14,374 nt of DNA from Clostridiales bacterium (GTDB lineage: Bacteria; Bacillota; Clostridia; Christensenellales; Aristaeellaceae). Position numbers and translations under genes: made by a program. The notes under the pieces are model-generated. The model was not told the DNA's origin. It was given only the letters and a program-made list of their open reading frames with translations, and did not search any database. Of this stretch, positions 7,121-13,860 are shown piece by piece (positions within the stretch are counted from its first letter, which is position 1; every line of letters starts with the position of its first letter). The stretch is taken from assembly GCA_022776785.1 (NCBI GenBank), contig JALFHA010000102.1, positions 1-14,374 of the forward strand, written 5' to 3'.

Positions 7121-8290
7121 TCAGCTGCGGCACAGCGCCATCACGGCCTGCACCGTCTCCCGCCTGCCCGCCGTGTATGCGGGCAGCGTGCGCGCGAGCA
7201 TCGCACGCTCGTCCTGCGCGCGGGCGATGAGCGCATCGTAGGCGGCAACCAGCTCGCCCGCGCCGCCCAGCTCCTGCACGGGAATCAGGTGCCCTTGCTC
7301 GTCGCCGAACAGATCCCGCGCGATGCCCCGCGCCTTGACCGAATAGCCGATCACCAGCGTCGGCACGGCTGTGGAATAGGCCGCGATAGAGGCGTGCGTG
7401 CGCGCCGTCACCAGCGCCTTGAGCCGGGCAATGTAGCCCTTGAGCTGCATCGCGCTCAGCGTGCCCGGCAGAAGGAACACGCGCGGCTCGTCCGCAAAGC
7501 GCGCCTTGAGCGCGCCGAGCGCATCGAGGTCGCTGTCGTGCGCCCATGTGACGTGCGGAATCAGCGCCACCGCGTCACCGCTCGTGCGCAGGATGTGCTC
7601 AATCAGCGCGCAGAAGGCGGAAAACGCTGCATCCCCATCCTTCGCCTTATGGAGCACCAGCGGGCTGACATTCATCCCCACCGTCGCGCCCTCGCGCCAT
7701 GCGGCGGGCAGCGGCTCCTGCACGCTGCGTAGGAAAAACGCCGGGTCGCACCAGCGGCGCACGGGCAGCCCCGCGTCCGTGAGCGCCTTCGCCGTAATCG
7801 ACTCGCGCGCGACGATGAGCTGATACTGCCGCAGATCCTCAAGCCGCTCGCCCTCGATGAGCTCCGGGTCAATCGAGCAGCCCCAGAGCACCAGCGGCAC
7901 GCCCGCGCGGCGCAGGCGACCGTTGATGACCAGCAGATGCTCCTGCCGCCCGTAGCAGTAGGTATCCCCGCCGACGGAGAGGCATACATCGCTGCGCCTG
8001 CCCAGCCGGATGACGGGCGACCACTTGCGCGCGACCTCGCTCTCGCGGGGCATTCCCAGCCGGAAGCCCACGGAATTGACGAGCCTGCTCACGCTGTACG
8101 GGGAAATCTGATCCGCCGCAATGCGCTCAATCGCGTCCAGTCCGCAGGCGCGGTCAAGCTCCGGGGTCGCGGAGGTCAGGCGCACCCGCGCGCCCGCCTC
8201 GTCCCGGAAGATCTCGCTCGTCGCGCGGACAATCGCCTCGCAGCCCCTGTTTTCGCATCCGCCGTGATTATACAGCAGAACTCTGCTCAT
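7121..8290 (-). CDS. Polysaccharide pyruvyl transferase family protein (CsaB/WcaK type)
   Basis: Expected to transfer a pyruvyl group from phosphoenolpyruvate to a sugar of a surface glycan, giving an acidic ketal. It has 389 residues. Typical features: an N-terminal nucleotide-fold start with GCENRG (11-16), SVGGDTY (105-111), LWGCSIDP (135-142), ARESITA (161-167), VGMNVSPL, then RTHASIAAY (297-305) and GYSVKARGIARDLFG (315-329) in the C-terminal domain. Residues R297 and H299 lie where this GT-B-like family binds PEP phosphate. The start at 8290 is preferred over ATG 8305: it overlaps the upstream stop as ATGA and has GGGGGG 7 nt before it. Some family members do not transfer pyruvate, so the acceptor and even the donor are unproven here. 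Confidence 0.9.
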   Translation of the reverse strand: MSRVLLYNHGGCENRGCEAIVRATSEIFRDEAGARVRLTSATPELDRACGLDAIERIAADQISPYSVSRLVNSVGFRLGMPRESEVARKWSPVIRLGRRSDVCLSVGGDTYCYGRQEHLLVINGRLRRAGVPLVLWGCSIDPELIEGERLEDLRQYQLIVARESITAKALTDAGLPVRRWCDPAFFLRSVQEPLPAAWREGATVGMNVSPLVLHKAKDGDAAFSAFCALIEHILRTSGDAVALIPHVTWAHDSDLDALGALKARFADEPRVFLLPGTLSAMQLKGYIARLKALVTARTHASIAAYSTAVPTLVIGYSVKARGIARDLFGDEQGHLIPVQELGGAGELVAAYDALIARAQDERAMLARTLPAYTAGRRETVQAVMALCRS

Positions 8291-9270
8291 CGCCTGACCC
8301 CCCATCTTTTGCCCGTCAGCTTTTCGCGCACGCGCATCATCGTGTAAAACAGCGGGAAGTGCCCGCCCTTCACCGCGCGATAGAGCCGCATGTCCTTGTT
8401 GGGAATTCGCTTTTCGTCAATCCCCTCGAGCACCAGCGGGCGGATGCGCGCGTTAAAGATCTTCATGCACGCTCGAATGCCCTGCGCCTTTTCATCAATC
8501 CACACGCAGCTTTGCAGAAAATCGCGGAAATACAGCTCCTTCACGCCCTCCCGCAGCATCAGCGCGTTCATGCCGCGCAGCATCGGCTGATGCTCCTGCC
8601 CGTATTCGCGGATGCTCGCCATCGCCGACTGGCTGTGGACACGATAGACATAGGTGCTCTCGGGCAGATGCACCACCTTACGCGCGCGCAGATAGAGCTC
8701 CATGTTCAGCAGCGCATCCTCGCCGATGCGCACGCTCTCGTCGAGCCTCAGCCCATCCGCAAACAGCTCCCTGTCGTAGAGCTTGTTCCAGAGATTGTTG
8801 TAGATGCGGTGCATGTGGATGATTTCCTTCACGATCTCGGAGGGCTGCTGCACCACCGGCTCGATCTCCACAGGCACGCGCTGATTTTTCGTCATGTCAA
8901 AGAGCATGTGATTGGCGGAGGTGATCTGCGCGCCCGAGCGCATTGCCCCCTGATAGAGAATCGCCAGCCCCTTGTCCTCGAGCGCGTCATCCGCGTCCAC
9001 GAAGGCGATATAGCGCCCCCTCGCCTGCGAGATGCCCCTGTTGCGCGCCGCGGATACGCCCGCATTGTGGATATGCAGCACCCGTGCGCGCGGCTCCGCC
9101 CGCGCAAAGGCGTCAAGAATCGCGCCCGTCGCGTCCGTGGAGCCGTCGTCGATGAAGATCATCTCGATCTCAGGCGAGCGCTGCGCCTTGAGGCTCTCCA
9201 GGCATACGCTCAAATAGCGCTCCGCGTTGAAGCACGGCACGATCACGCTCACGTCGATATTGCTGTTCAT
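8287..9270 (-). CDS. Family 2 glycosyltransferase (fourth in operon)
   Basis: Nucleotide-sugar-dependent inverting transferase of GT-A fold, probably adding one sugar to a lipid-linked glycan at the cytoplasmic membrane face. It has 327 residues. SVIVPCFN opens the fold, DDGS is at 41-44, the metal-binding DxD region is DADD (92-95), and the putative catalytic base lies in GED (183-185). The C-terminal third is helical and basic with no clear membrane span. The start at 9270 is chosen over ATG 9276, because GGGGG lies 7 nt from the former and only 1 nt from the latter. The stop overlaps the pyruvyl transferase start (ATGA). It is the most divergent of the four, lacking the GDSxLNxMC motif of its neighbours. 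Donor and acceptor cannot be predicted. Confidence 0.92.
   Translation of the reverse strand: MNSNIDVSVIVPCFNAERYLSVCLESLKAQRSPEIEMIFIDDGSTDATGAILDAFARAEPRARVLHIHNAGVSAARNRGISQARGRYIAFVDADDALEDKGLAILYQGAMRSGAQITSANHMLFDMTKNQRVPVEIEPVVQQPSEIVKEIIHMHRIYNNLWNKLYDRELFADGLRLDESVRIGEDALLNMELYLRARKVVHLPESTYVYRVHSQSAMASIREYGQEHQPMLRGMNALMLREGVKELYFRDFLQSCVWIDEKAQGIRACMKIFNARIRPLVLEGIDEKRIPNKDMRLYRAVKGGHFPLFYTMMRVREKLTGKRWGVRR
8298..8303 (-). promoter_or_regulatory. G-run Shine-Dalgarno that decides the pyruvyl transferase start
   Basis: GGGGGG on the minus strand ends 7 nt before ATG 8290-8288. The alternative ATG at 8305-8303 overlaps this site and has no such signal before it. Confidence 0.65.
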
Positions 9271-9277
9271 TGCCATT

Positions 9278-9282
9278 CCCCC
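9278..9282 (-). promoter_or_regulatory. G-run Shine-Dalgarno that decides the fourth glycosyltransferase start
   Basis: GGGGG on the minus strand, 7 nt before ATG 9270-9268 but only 1 nt before ATG 9276-9274. The downstream ATG is therefore the likely start. Confidence 0.6.
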
Positions 9283-9296
9283 GTGTCCTCTGCGCC

Positions 9297-10229
9297 TCAG
9301 GGCAGCAGGATGCTGCTGACCGGCAGCAGGCGCAGCACGTGATAATAGAGCCGCTGCTTGCCGCAGAGCCCTTCCGGCTGCACGCCCGCCGTCACCGTGC
9401 GCACGATGCTTCTGTCAAAGGCGAGCGCCGCGCGCAGGCGTCCCCTGTCCGCGCGAAGCGTGCGCAGATAGGCGTCGATGTGCGCGCGAAAGAGCGCCGT
9501 TTCCAAATGGTGCTTTCCGACAAAGCGGCTGATGCCGCGAAGCATCGGCAGGCTCGCCGCGTAAAGCCCGGCGCGTGCGCGCGTCATCGCGGAATCGCCG
9601 CCCAGCTCGTAGATGTAGATCGCCTGACGCGTCGTCCTCCACGCGCGCGCCGCCATGAACGCGTCGAGGTTGAAAAGCACATCCTCGCCGACCTTCACGC
9701 CGGGCGGCGCGATGATCCCGTTTTTCACCAGCATGTCCCGGCGGTAGAGCCGCGCGCACATGCTGTTGAGCGCGCTGTCTCCGCGCAGCAGGCTTTCCAG
9801 CACCGTCTGTCTGTCGCCCTCGGCGCAGGCGCTGAGCACCTCGCGCCCGCCCTCGTCCATATAGCGCATCGTGTACGCGCCGCATACGATATCCGTCTGC
9901 GCGTCCGTCATCGCCAGCAGGGCACAGAGCGCATCCGCAGTCAGCAAATCGTCCGCATCGGCGAAGAAGACCCACTCTCCGCGCGCCGCGGCCAAGCCGG
10001 CATTGCGCGCGCAGGAGACGCCGCCGTTCTCCTGCTCAAGCACGCACATTCGCGGCTCCTCCCGCGCCAGCGCGCGAAGGCGCTCCCCCGTGTCGTCCGT
10101 GGAGCCGTCGTTCACGGCGATAAGCTCCCAGTTTTCAAATGTCTGCCTCTGTACGCTGCGCACGGTTTGCTCAAGCGTCGCGCCGTTCTGGTAGCAGGGC
10201 ATGATGATGCTGATCACCGGCTCCGTCAT
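9297..10229 (-). CDS. Family 2 glycosyltransferase (third in operon)
   Basis: A 310-residue GT-A-fold transferase. SIIMPCYQ opens the nucleotide-binding half, NDGS is at 40-43, the DxD region is DADD (91-94), and GED (181-183) supplies the likely catalytic base. It shares the motif GDSALNSMCARLYRR (150-164) with the second glycosyltransferase, whose version is GDSVLNIMCGKLHRR, so the two look like a tandem duplication. ATG 10229 overlaps the preceding stop as ATGA and has GGGAGG 7 nt upstream. The frame stays open for 46 more codons upstream inside the previous gene, which I reject as non-coding. The stop is 26 nt before the next start. Substrate unknown. Confidence 0.92.
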   Translation of the reverse strand: MTEPVISIIMPCYQNGATLEQTVRSVQRQTFENWELIAVNDGSTDDTGERLRALAREEPRMCVLEQENGGVSCARNAGLAAARGEWVFFADADDLLTADALCALLAMTDAQTDIVCGAYTMRYMDEGGREVLSACAEGDRQTVLESLLRGDSALNSMCARLYRRDMLVKNGIIAPPGVKVGEDVLFNLDAFMAARAWRTTRQAIYIYELGGDSAMTRARAGLYAASLPMLRGISRFVGKHHLETALFRAHIDAYLRTLRADRGRLRAALAFDRSIVRTVTAGVQPEGLCGKQRLYYHVLRLLPVSSILLP

Positions 10230-11245
10230 CGGCGCGCCTCCCTTCCTGTGCGCAGGGCAAAGGCGGCCTCCGTCAGCTTCCTGCGCAGAAGCTGCACGGG
10301 AAAAATCAGCGGATACGCCGCCGGGTACGCGCCGCTTCGCGCCAGCGCAAACAGCGCGCGCCCCCACGGGCTCAGCCTGCGCGCGTCAAGCGCACATTCC
10401 GCCAGCAGCGGCCGCGCCTTTTCGCCAAAATCGCGCAGCACGCCGGGCACGCCGCCGTCCTTGTACAGCCGCAGCACCACGCTGTCGAAATACGCCGGAT
10501 AATAGCGCTCCAGCACACCGCGCCGCGCGAGCAGCGCCCGCATCGCCAGCAGCCACGGGCGATGCGCGTCGAATTCCCCCCGCGCGCGGGTGTGCGTTGC
10601 GGAGGCGCTGTGCATCCTGTAGCGGTACGCCGCCTCCGGCAGATAGGCGATGCCCTCGCCGCAGAGCACCGCTTCGAGATTAAACAGCGCGTCCTCCGCG
10701 ATTTTCAGTCCTTCGTCAAGGCGCAGATGCTCCCGCTCGATCAGCGCGCGCCTGTGCAGCTTGCCGCACATGATGTTCAGCACGCTGTCGCCCTCGATGA
10801 GCCGCAGCGCCGCGGCGCGGCGACGGTTCTCGCCCTGCCTGTCCATCCAGCGCGTTTCGGGCACGACGAGCTGCGTGTTTCCCTGTTCGTCGAATGTCTC
10901 ATGCGCGCAGACCACCATGTCCGCGCCGGGTGCAAGCGCAAGCATCCGTTCCAGCGCGTCGGGCGGGAGCAGGTCATCGCCGTCCACAAAGGTGATATAC
11001 TCTCCCCGCGCCGCGTCGAGCCCCCTGTTGCGCGCCGCGCACACGCCGCGGTTCTCCTGATGGAACACGCGCACGCGCGCGTCTCCGCGCGCGATTTCCT
11101 GCGCGACGGATAGCGAGCCGTCCGCCGAGCCGTCGTCGATGACGAGCAGCTCCAGATCGCCCATCGTCTGCGCGAGCACGGAGCGCAGGCACGGCTCCAG
11201 ATACGCCCCCGCATTGTAGCACGGAACGATAACGCTGACCCTCAT
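10226..11245 (-). CDS. Family 2 glycosyltransferase (second in operon)
   Basis: A 339-residue GT-A-fold transferase. It begins MRVSVIVPCYN, has DDGS at 37-40, DGDD at 88-91 as the metal-binding site, and AED (183-185) as the likely base region. A YRYRMHSASAT segment near 205-217 matches the YxYxxxxxS motif common in glycan-cluster members of this family. ATG 11245 overlaps the first glycosyltransferase stop (ATGA) and has GGGAGG 7 nt upstream. The basic C-terminus may hold it at the membrane. It is closest to the third glycosyltransferase. Donor and acceptor are unknown. Confidence 0.92.
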   Translation of the reverse strand: MRVSVIVPCYNAGAYLEPCLRSVLAQTMGDLELLVIDDGSADGSLSVAQEIARGDARVRVFHQENRGVCAARNRGLDAARGEYITFVDGDDLLPPDALERMLALAPGADMVVCAHETFDEQGNTQLVVPETRWMDRQGENRRRAAALRLIEGDSVLNIMCGKLHRRALIEREHLRLDEGLKIAEDALFNLEAVLCGEGIAYLPEAAYRYRMHSASATHTRARGEFDAHRPWLLAMRALLARRGVLERYYPAYFDSVVLRLYKDGGVPGVLRDFGEKARPLLAECALDARRLSPWGRALFALARSGAYPAAYPLIFPVQLLRRKLTEAAFALRTGREARR

Positions 11246-12285
11246 TGCACAGCCTCCCGCCCGTCAACCAGCACCGCCGCGCCGCGCATGTCTCCGCGCA
11301 GCCAGCGTGCTGCAAACAGCCTTCCACGCACCTGCGTGCGGATGCCCTTGCCCGTTTTGAGCGTATACATCACAAGCGGCATGACGCCCAGCAGGCGGCG
11401 CAACAGGGCGCGCATCGTCGCATTGCGCCCCATCTCTTCCATCGCGGCATAGACGTCCTCCGCGGACGGGTCCAGCCGGATGCCCTTGCAGATGAGCTTG
11501 TCATAGCAGAGCACGGGCAGCACATTTTTCAGCTCCGCTTCCCTGCCGCACGCGCGCACATAGTCGCACAGGCGCACACTCAGGTTCATCAGCCGCCGCG
11601 CGAGCTGCGGCTTGCGCATCCCCATCAGCGAATCGCCGCGCTGCACATAAAAAACATAGGGCTTTTTGAGCGCGGCAATCTTGTTGACATGCATCAGATA
11701 CATCGCGGAAAACAGCGTGTCCTCCGCGAAAATCTCGGCGTTCGGCGCAAAGCGCAGGCCGTGATTCTCAATGACCGGGCGCCGGTAGAGCCTGCACCAC
11801 GCCTCCTGCCCGTGCCGGTAGGGCATCCAGTAGCGGTAAAAGTAGTTGGCGATTCCCAGCTTGTGAAGATCGATGACCTCGTCAGCCATGTCGAGGTATG
11901 CGCCGTGCTCACCCTGCTCATCGACCAGCCTGTAGTTGAAGAGCACCAGCTCTGCGCCCGTCTCATCCGCTGCGGCGACCGTATCCGCCAGCAGGTCGGG
12001 TGCGATGTAGTCGTCCGAATCCACGAAGGCAATCAGCTCGCCCCGCGCGACATCCAGCCCCGCGTTGCGCGCGGAGGACAAGCCGCCGTTCTCCTTGTGC
12101 ACCTGCCGGATGCGCGCATCCCGCCGGGCGTATGCCTCCATGATGGCCGGGCAGCCGTCGCGCGTGCCGTCGTCAACGAGAATCAGCTCAAAATCCCGGA
12201 ACGTCTGCGCGAGAATGCTGTCGATGCACCGCGGCAAATACGCCTCCACCTGATACACCGGCACAATCACGCTCACCCGGCACAT
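11242..12285 (-). CDS. Family 2 glycosyltransferase (first in operon)
   Basis: A 347-residue GT-A-fold transferase. RVSVIVPVYQ opens the fold, DDGT is at 38-41, DSDD at 89-92 and AED at 187-189. The KENGGLSSARNAGLD segment (64-78) is typical of CpsJ/EpsJ-like enzymes. The start at ATG 12285 is supported by GGGGG 7 nt upstream; an in-frame ATG 13 codons earlier has no such site. It is the first gene after the extended -10 promoter, so it likely opens the glycan operon. Its C-terminal half has YVFYVQRGDSLM and basic helices but no evident membrane span. Substrates are unknown. Confidence 0.92.
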   Translation of the reverse strand: MCRVSVIVPVYQVEAYLPRCIDSILAQTFRDFELILVDDGTRDGCPAIMEAYARRDARIRQVHKENGGLSSARNAGLDVARGELIAFVDSDDYIAPDLLADTVAAADETGAELVLFNYRLVDEQGEHGAYLDMADEVIDLHKLGIANYFYRYWMPYRHGQEAWCRLYRRPVIENHGLRFAPNAEIFAEDTLFSAMYLMHVNKIAALKKPYVFYVQRGDSLMGMRKPQLARRLMNLSVRLCDYVRACGREAELKNVLPVLCYDKLICKGIRLDPSAEDVYAAMEEMGRNATMRALLRRLLGVMPLVMYTLKTGKGIRTQVRGRLFAARWLRGDMRGAAVLVDGREAVQ

Positions 12286-12361
12286 GGCGCTTCCCCCTCT
12301 CCTCGTCCGCCCGGAAAAAGCCATCAGGCTGTCTTCTTATCCAAGCAAACCGCATATATGC

Positions 12362-12370
12362 AGTATACCA
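12362..12370 (-). promoter_or_regulatory. Extended -10 promoter of the glycan operon
   Basis: The minus strand reads TGGTATACT: TATACT as -10 (12367-12362) with the TGn extension. The hexamer at 17 nt spacing (TGGCGT, 12390-12385) is a poor -35, which an extended -10 can offset. Transcription would start near 12355, about 70 nt before the first glycosyltransferase. A perfect palindrome GCATATATGC (12361-12352) directly follows the -10 box and covers the predicted start site. Confidence 0.55.
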
Positions 12371-12411
12371 TAGTTTGCGCCCGCACGCCACCTTCTTTTG
12401 CAAAACGGCAT

Positions 12412-12443
12412 AAGGAAAGCCGCGCGGGCTCTGCCCGGCGGCT
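12412..12443 (-). terminator. Intrinsic terminator after ctpA
   Basis: Minus-strand arms AGCCGC...GCGGCT and CGGGC/GCCCG form an 11-bp GC-rich stem with one bulged C and an AGA loop, followed by TTTCCTT (broken T-tract). It lies 20 nt after the ctpA stop and before the glycan promoter, so it should separate the two units. The T-tract is weak, so some read-through is possible. Confidence 0.72.
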
Positions 12444-12463
12444 CCTAATCCTCCTGATTTTGG

Positions 12464-13753
12464 TTATTCTTGCGCGGCAGGTTCCTCTGCCTGCGCCTCG
12501 TCATCCTGTTCCTGCGCGTCCTGCGCATCCTCCTCGCCGCGCAGAATCGACAGCGCCATTTGCAGCTGCGCATCCTGCTCGTGCGGCAGGTTGTTGATGC
12601 CGTAGAGCGTCACCGCATCCTCGTCGAGCGACACCTCCACATCCGGCTCGATGCCCACCTCGTGGATGCACTCACCGCTGGGCGTATAATAGCGCGCAGA
12701 AGTGAGCTTCAGGCCGCTGCCGTCCGGGAAGGTGACGACGCTCTGCACCACGCCCTTGCCAAACGTCTTTTCTCCGACAAGCGTACCCGCGTGCATATCG
12801 CGGATGGCGCCCGCCAGAATCTCCGACGCGCTGGCCGAATAGCCGTTGACCAGCACGGCCAGCGGCACGTCGTAGTATTCGTCATCCACCGTGTATGCCG
12901 TCACACTGCCATCCCTGTCCTTGAGGGAGACCACTGTGCCCTCCGGGAGGATCAGGTCAGCCATGTTCACGCTGTCCTCGACGAGGCCGCCGCCGTTATT
13001 GCGCAGGTCGATAATCACGCCCGCCACCTGCGCGGTCTCGAAGGCATTCAGCGCCTCCTTGAAGCCCTTGAAGGCGTCGCCCAGGAAGTCGTAGACGATC
13101 ACATAGCCGATATTGCCCTCGAGGATCTCATATTCGACGTAGTTGATGCTCACGATTTCGCGCGTCACGTCATAGTCAATCGTCTCCAGATCGCGCAGCA
13201 CCGTCACCTTGACGTCCTCGCCCGGCGTGCCGCGCATGACCTTCACGGCTTCGTCCATCTCATAGGCGGAGTAGTACACATCGTTGACATACACGATCTT
13301 GTCCCCCGCCTGAATGCCCACCTTGTCGGCAGGACTGCCCTTGAAGACGCGCGTGACGGTAATCAGCTTGTCCGTCGGGTCGGCCAAGAGCTGGCAGCCG
13401 ATGCCGGCGTACTCGCCCTCGGTTTCCTCGTTGAAGGAATCCATCTCCTCCTTGGTGTAGTAGACGCTGTACACGTCGCCCAGACCCTCGATCAGGCCGA
13501 TGGCCGCGCTTTCCAGCATGTCGTCCACATTCGGCTCCTCGTAGTAATAATCCTCCACCAGTTCCAGCAGCATGTCGAGCTTGCTGTAGCGGTTCAGCCG
13601 GTCATATTCCTCGCGGGTGATGGTGACAGTCTCCTGCTTCTTCATCCGGAACATGGGCAGTGCGGCATCGTCCGCCTGCACGCACGCGGCGCTGAGGACA
13701 AGCATCAGGGCGACCAGCACGGCCGCGACAAGATTCCGCTTCAATTGCTTCAC
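12464..13753 (-). CDS. ctpA: S41 family C-terminal processing protease (CtpA)
   Basis: Serine protease that works outside the cytoplasmic membrane, trimming C-termini of exported or cell-wall proteins. It has 429 residues. A Lys/Arg start and hydrophobic core (about 8-24) form a signal peptide or anchor. VQA-DD near 25-29 could be a type I cleavage site, and the Cys at 24 lacks a good lipobox. The PDZ domain covers about 110-195 (GIGCQLL, GSPADKVGIQAGDKI). The S41 core has DLRNNGGG (249-256), the catalytic serine S308 in NGYSASASE, K333 in GEKTFGKG and Q337, with the 25-residue S-K spacing known from CtpB. The tail after 406 is an acidic Asp/Glu/Gln/Ala-rich stretch. The start is uncertain: GTG 13753 is only 3 nt after AGAAAGGA, while TTG 13744 is better spaced; both leave an intact signal. 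Its substrate is not indicated by neighbours. Confidence 0.95.
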   Translation of the reverse strand: MKQLKRNLVAAVLVALMLVLSAACVQADDAALPMFRMKKQETVTITREEYDRLNRYSKLDMLLELVEDYYYEEPNVDDMLESAAIGLIEGLGDVYSVYYTKEEMDSFNEETEGEYAGIGCQLLADPTDKLITVTRVFKGSPADKVGIQAGDKIVYVNDVYYSAYEMDEAVKVMRGTPGEDVKVTVLRDLETIDYDVTREIVSINYVEYEILEGNIGYVIVYDFLGDAFKGFKEALNAFETAQVAGVIIDLRNNGGGLVEDSVNMADLILPEGTVVSLKDRDGSVTAYTVDDEYYDVPLAVLVNGYSASASEILAGAIRDMHAGTLVGEKTFGKGVVQSVVTFPDGSGLKLTSARYYTPSGECIHEVGIEPDVEVSLDEDAVTLYGINNLPHEQDAQLQMALSILRGEEDAQDAQEQDDEAQAEEPAAQE

Positions 13754-13769
13754 ATTTCCTTTCTATTTG

Positions 13770-13795
13770 AAAATGGCCGATCCTCGCGGATCGGC
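13770..13795 (-). terminator. GNRA-loop hairpin between regulator gene and ctpA; weak terminator or attenuator
   Basis: A perfect 8-bp stem GCCGATCC/GGATCGGC closed by a GCGA tetraloop (13795-13776), followed by CATTTT on the minus strand. The T-tract is short. It lies only 22 nt before the ctpA start, which leaves no room for a ctpA promoter after it. ctpA RNA must therefore pass through the hairpin. Confidence 0.5.
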
Positions 13796-13860
13796 GCAGA
13801 TATCATCCGTACAGCAGCCCTTCTGTGCAAACCGGCGCAGCTGCCGACAGCGGCTGTTCA

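Noticed and set aside
12450..12455. A perfect AGGAGG on the minus strand just after the ctpA stop, suggesting a small gene.
   Set aside because: No ATG, GTG or TTG lies at a usable distance with an open frame; the following sequence is the terminator stem.
11245..12597. A 450-codon plus-strand open frame.
   Set aside because: It lies antisense to the first glycosyltransferase and continues through its promoter and the ctpA terminator, with no recognisable domain.
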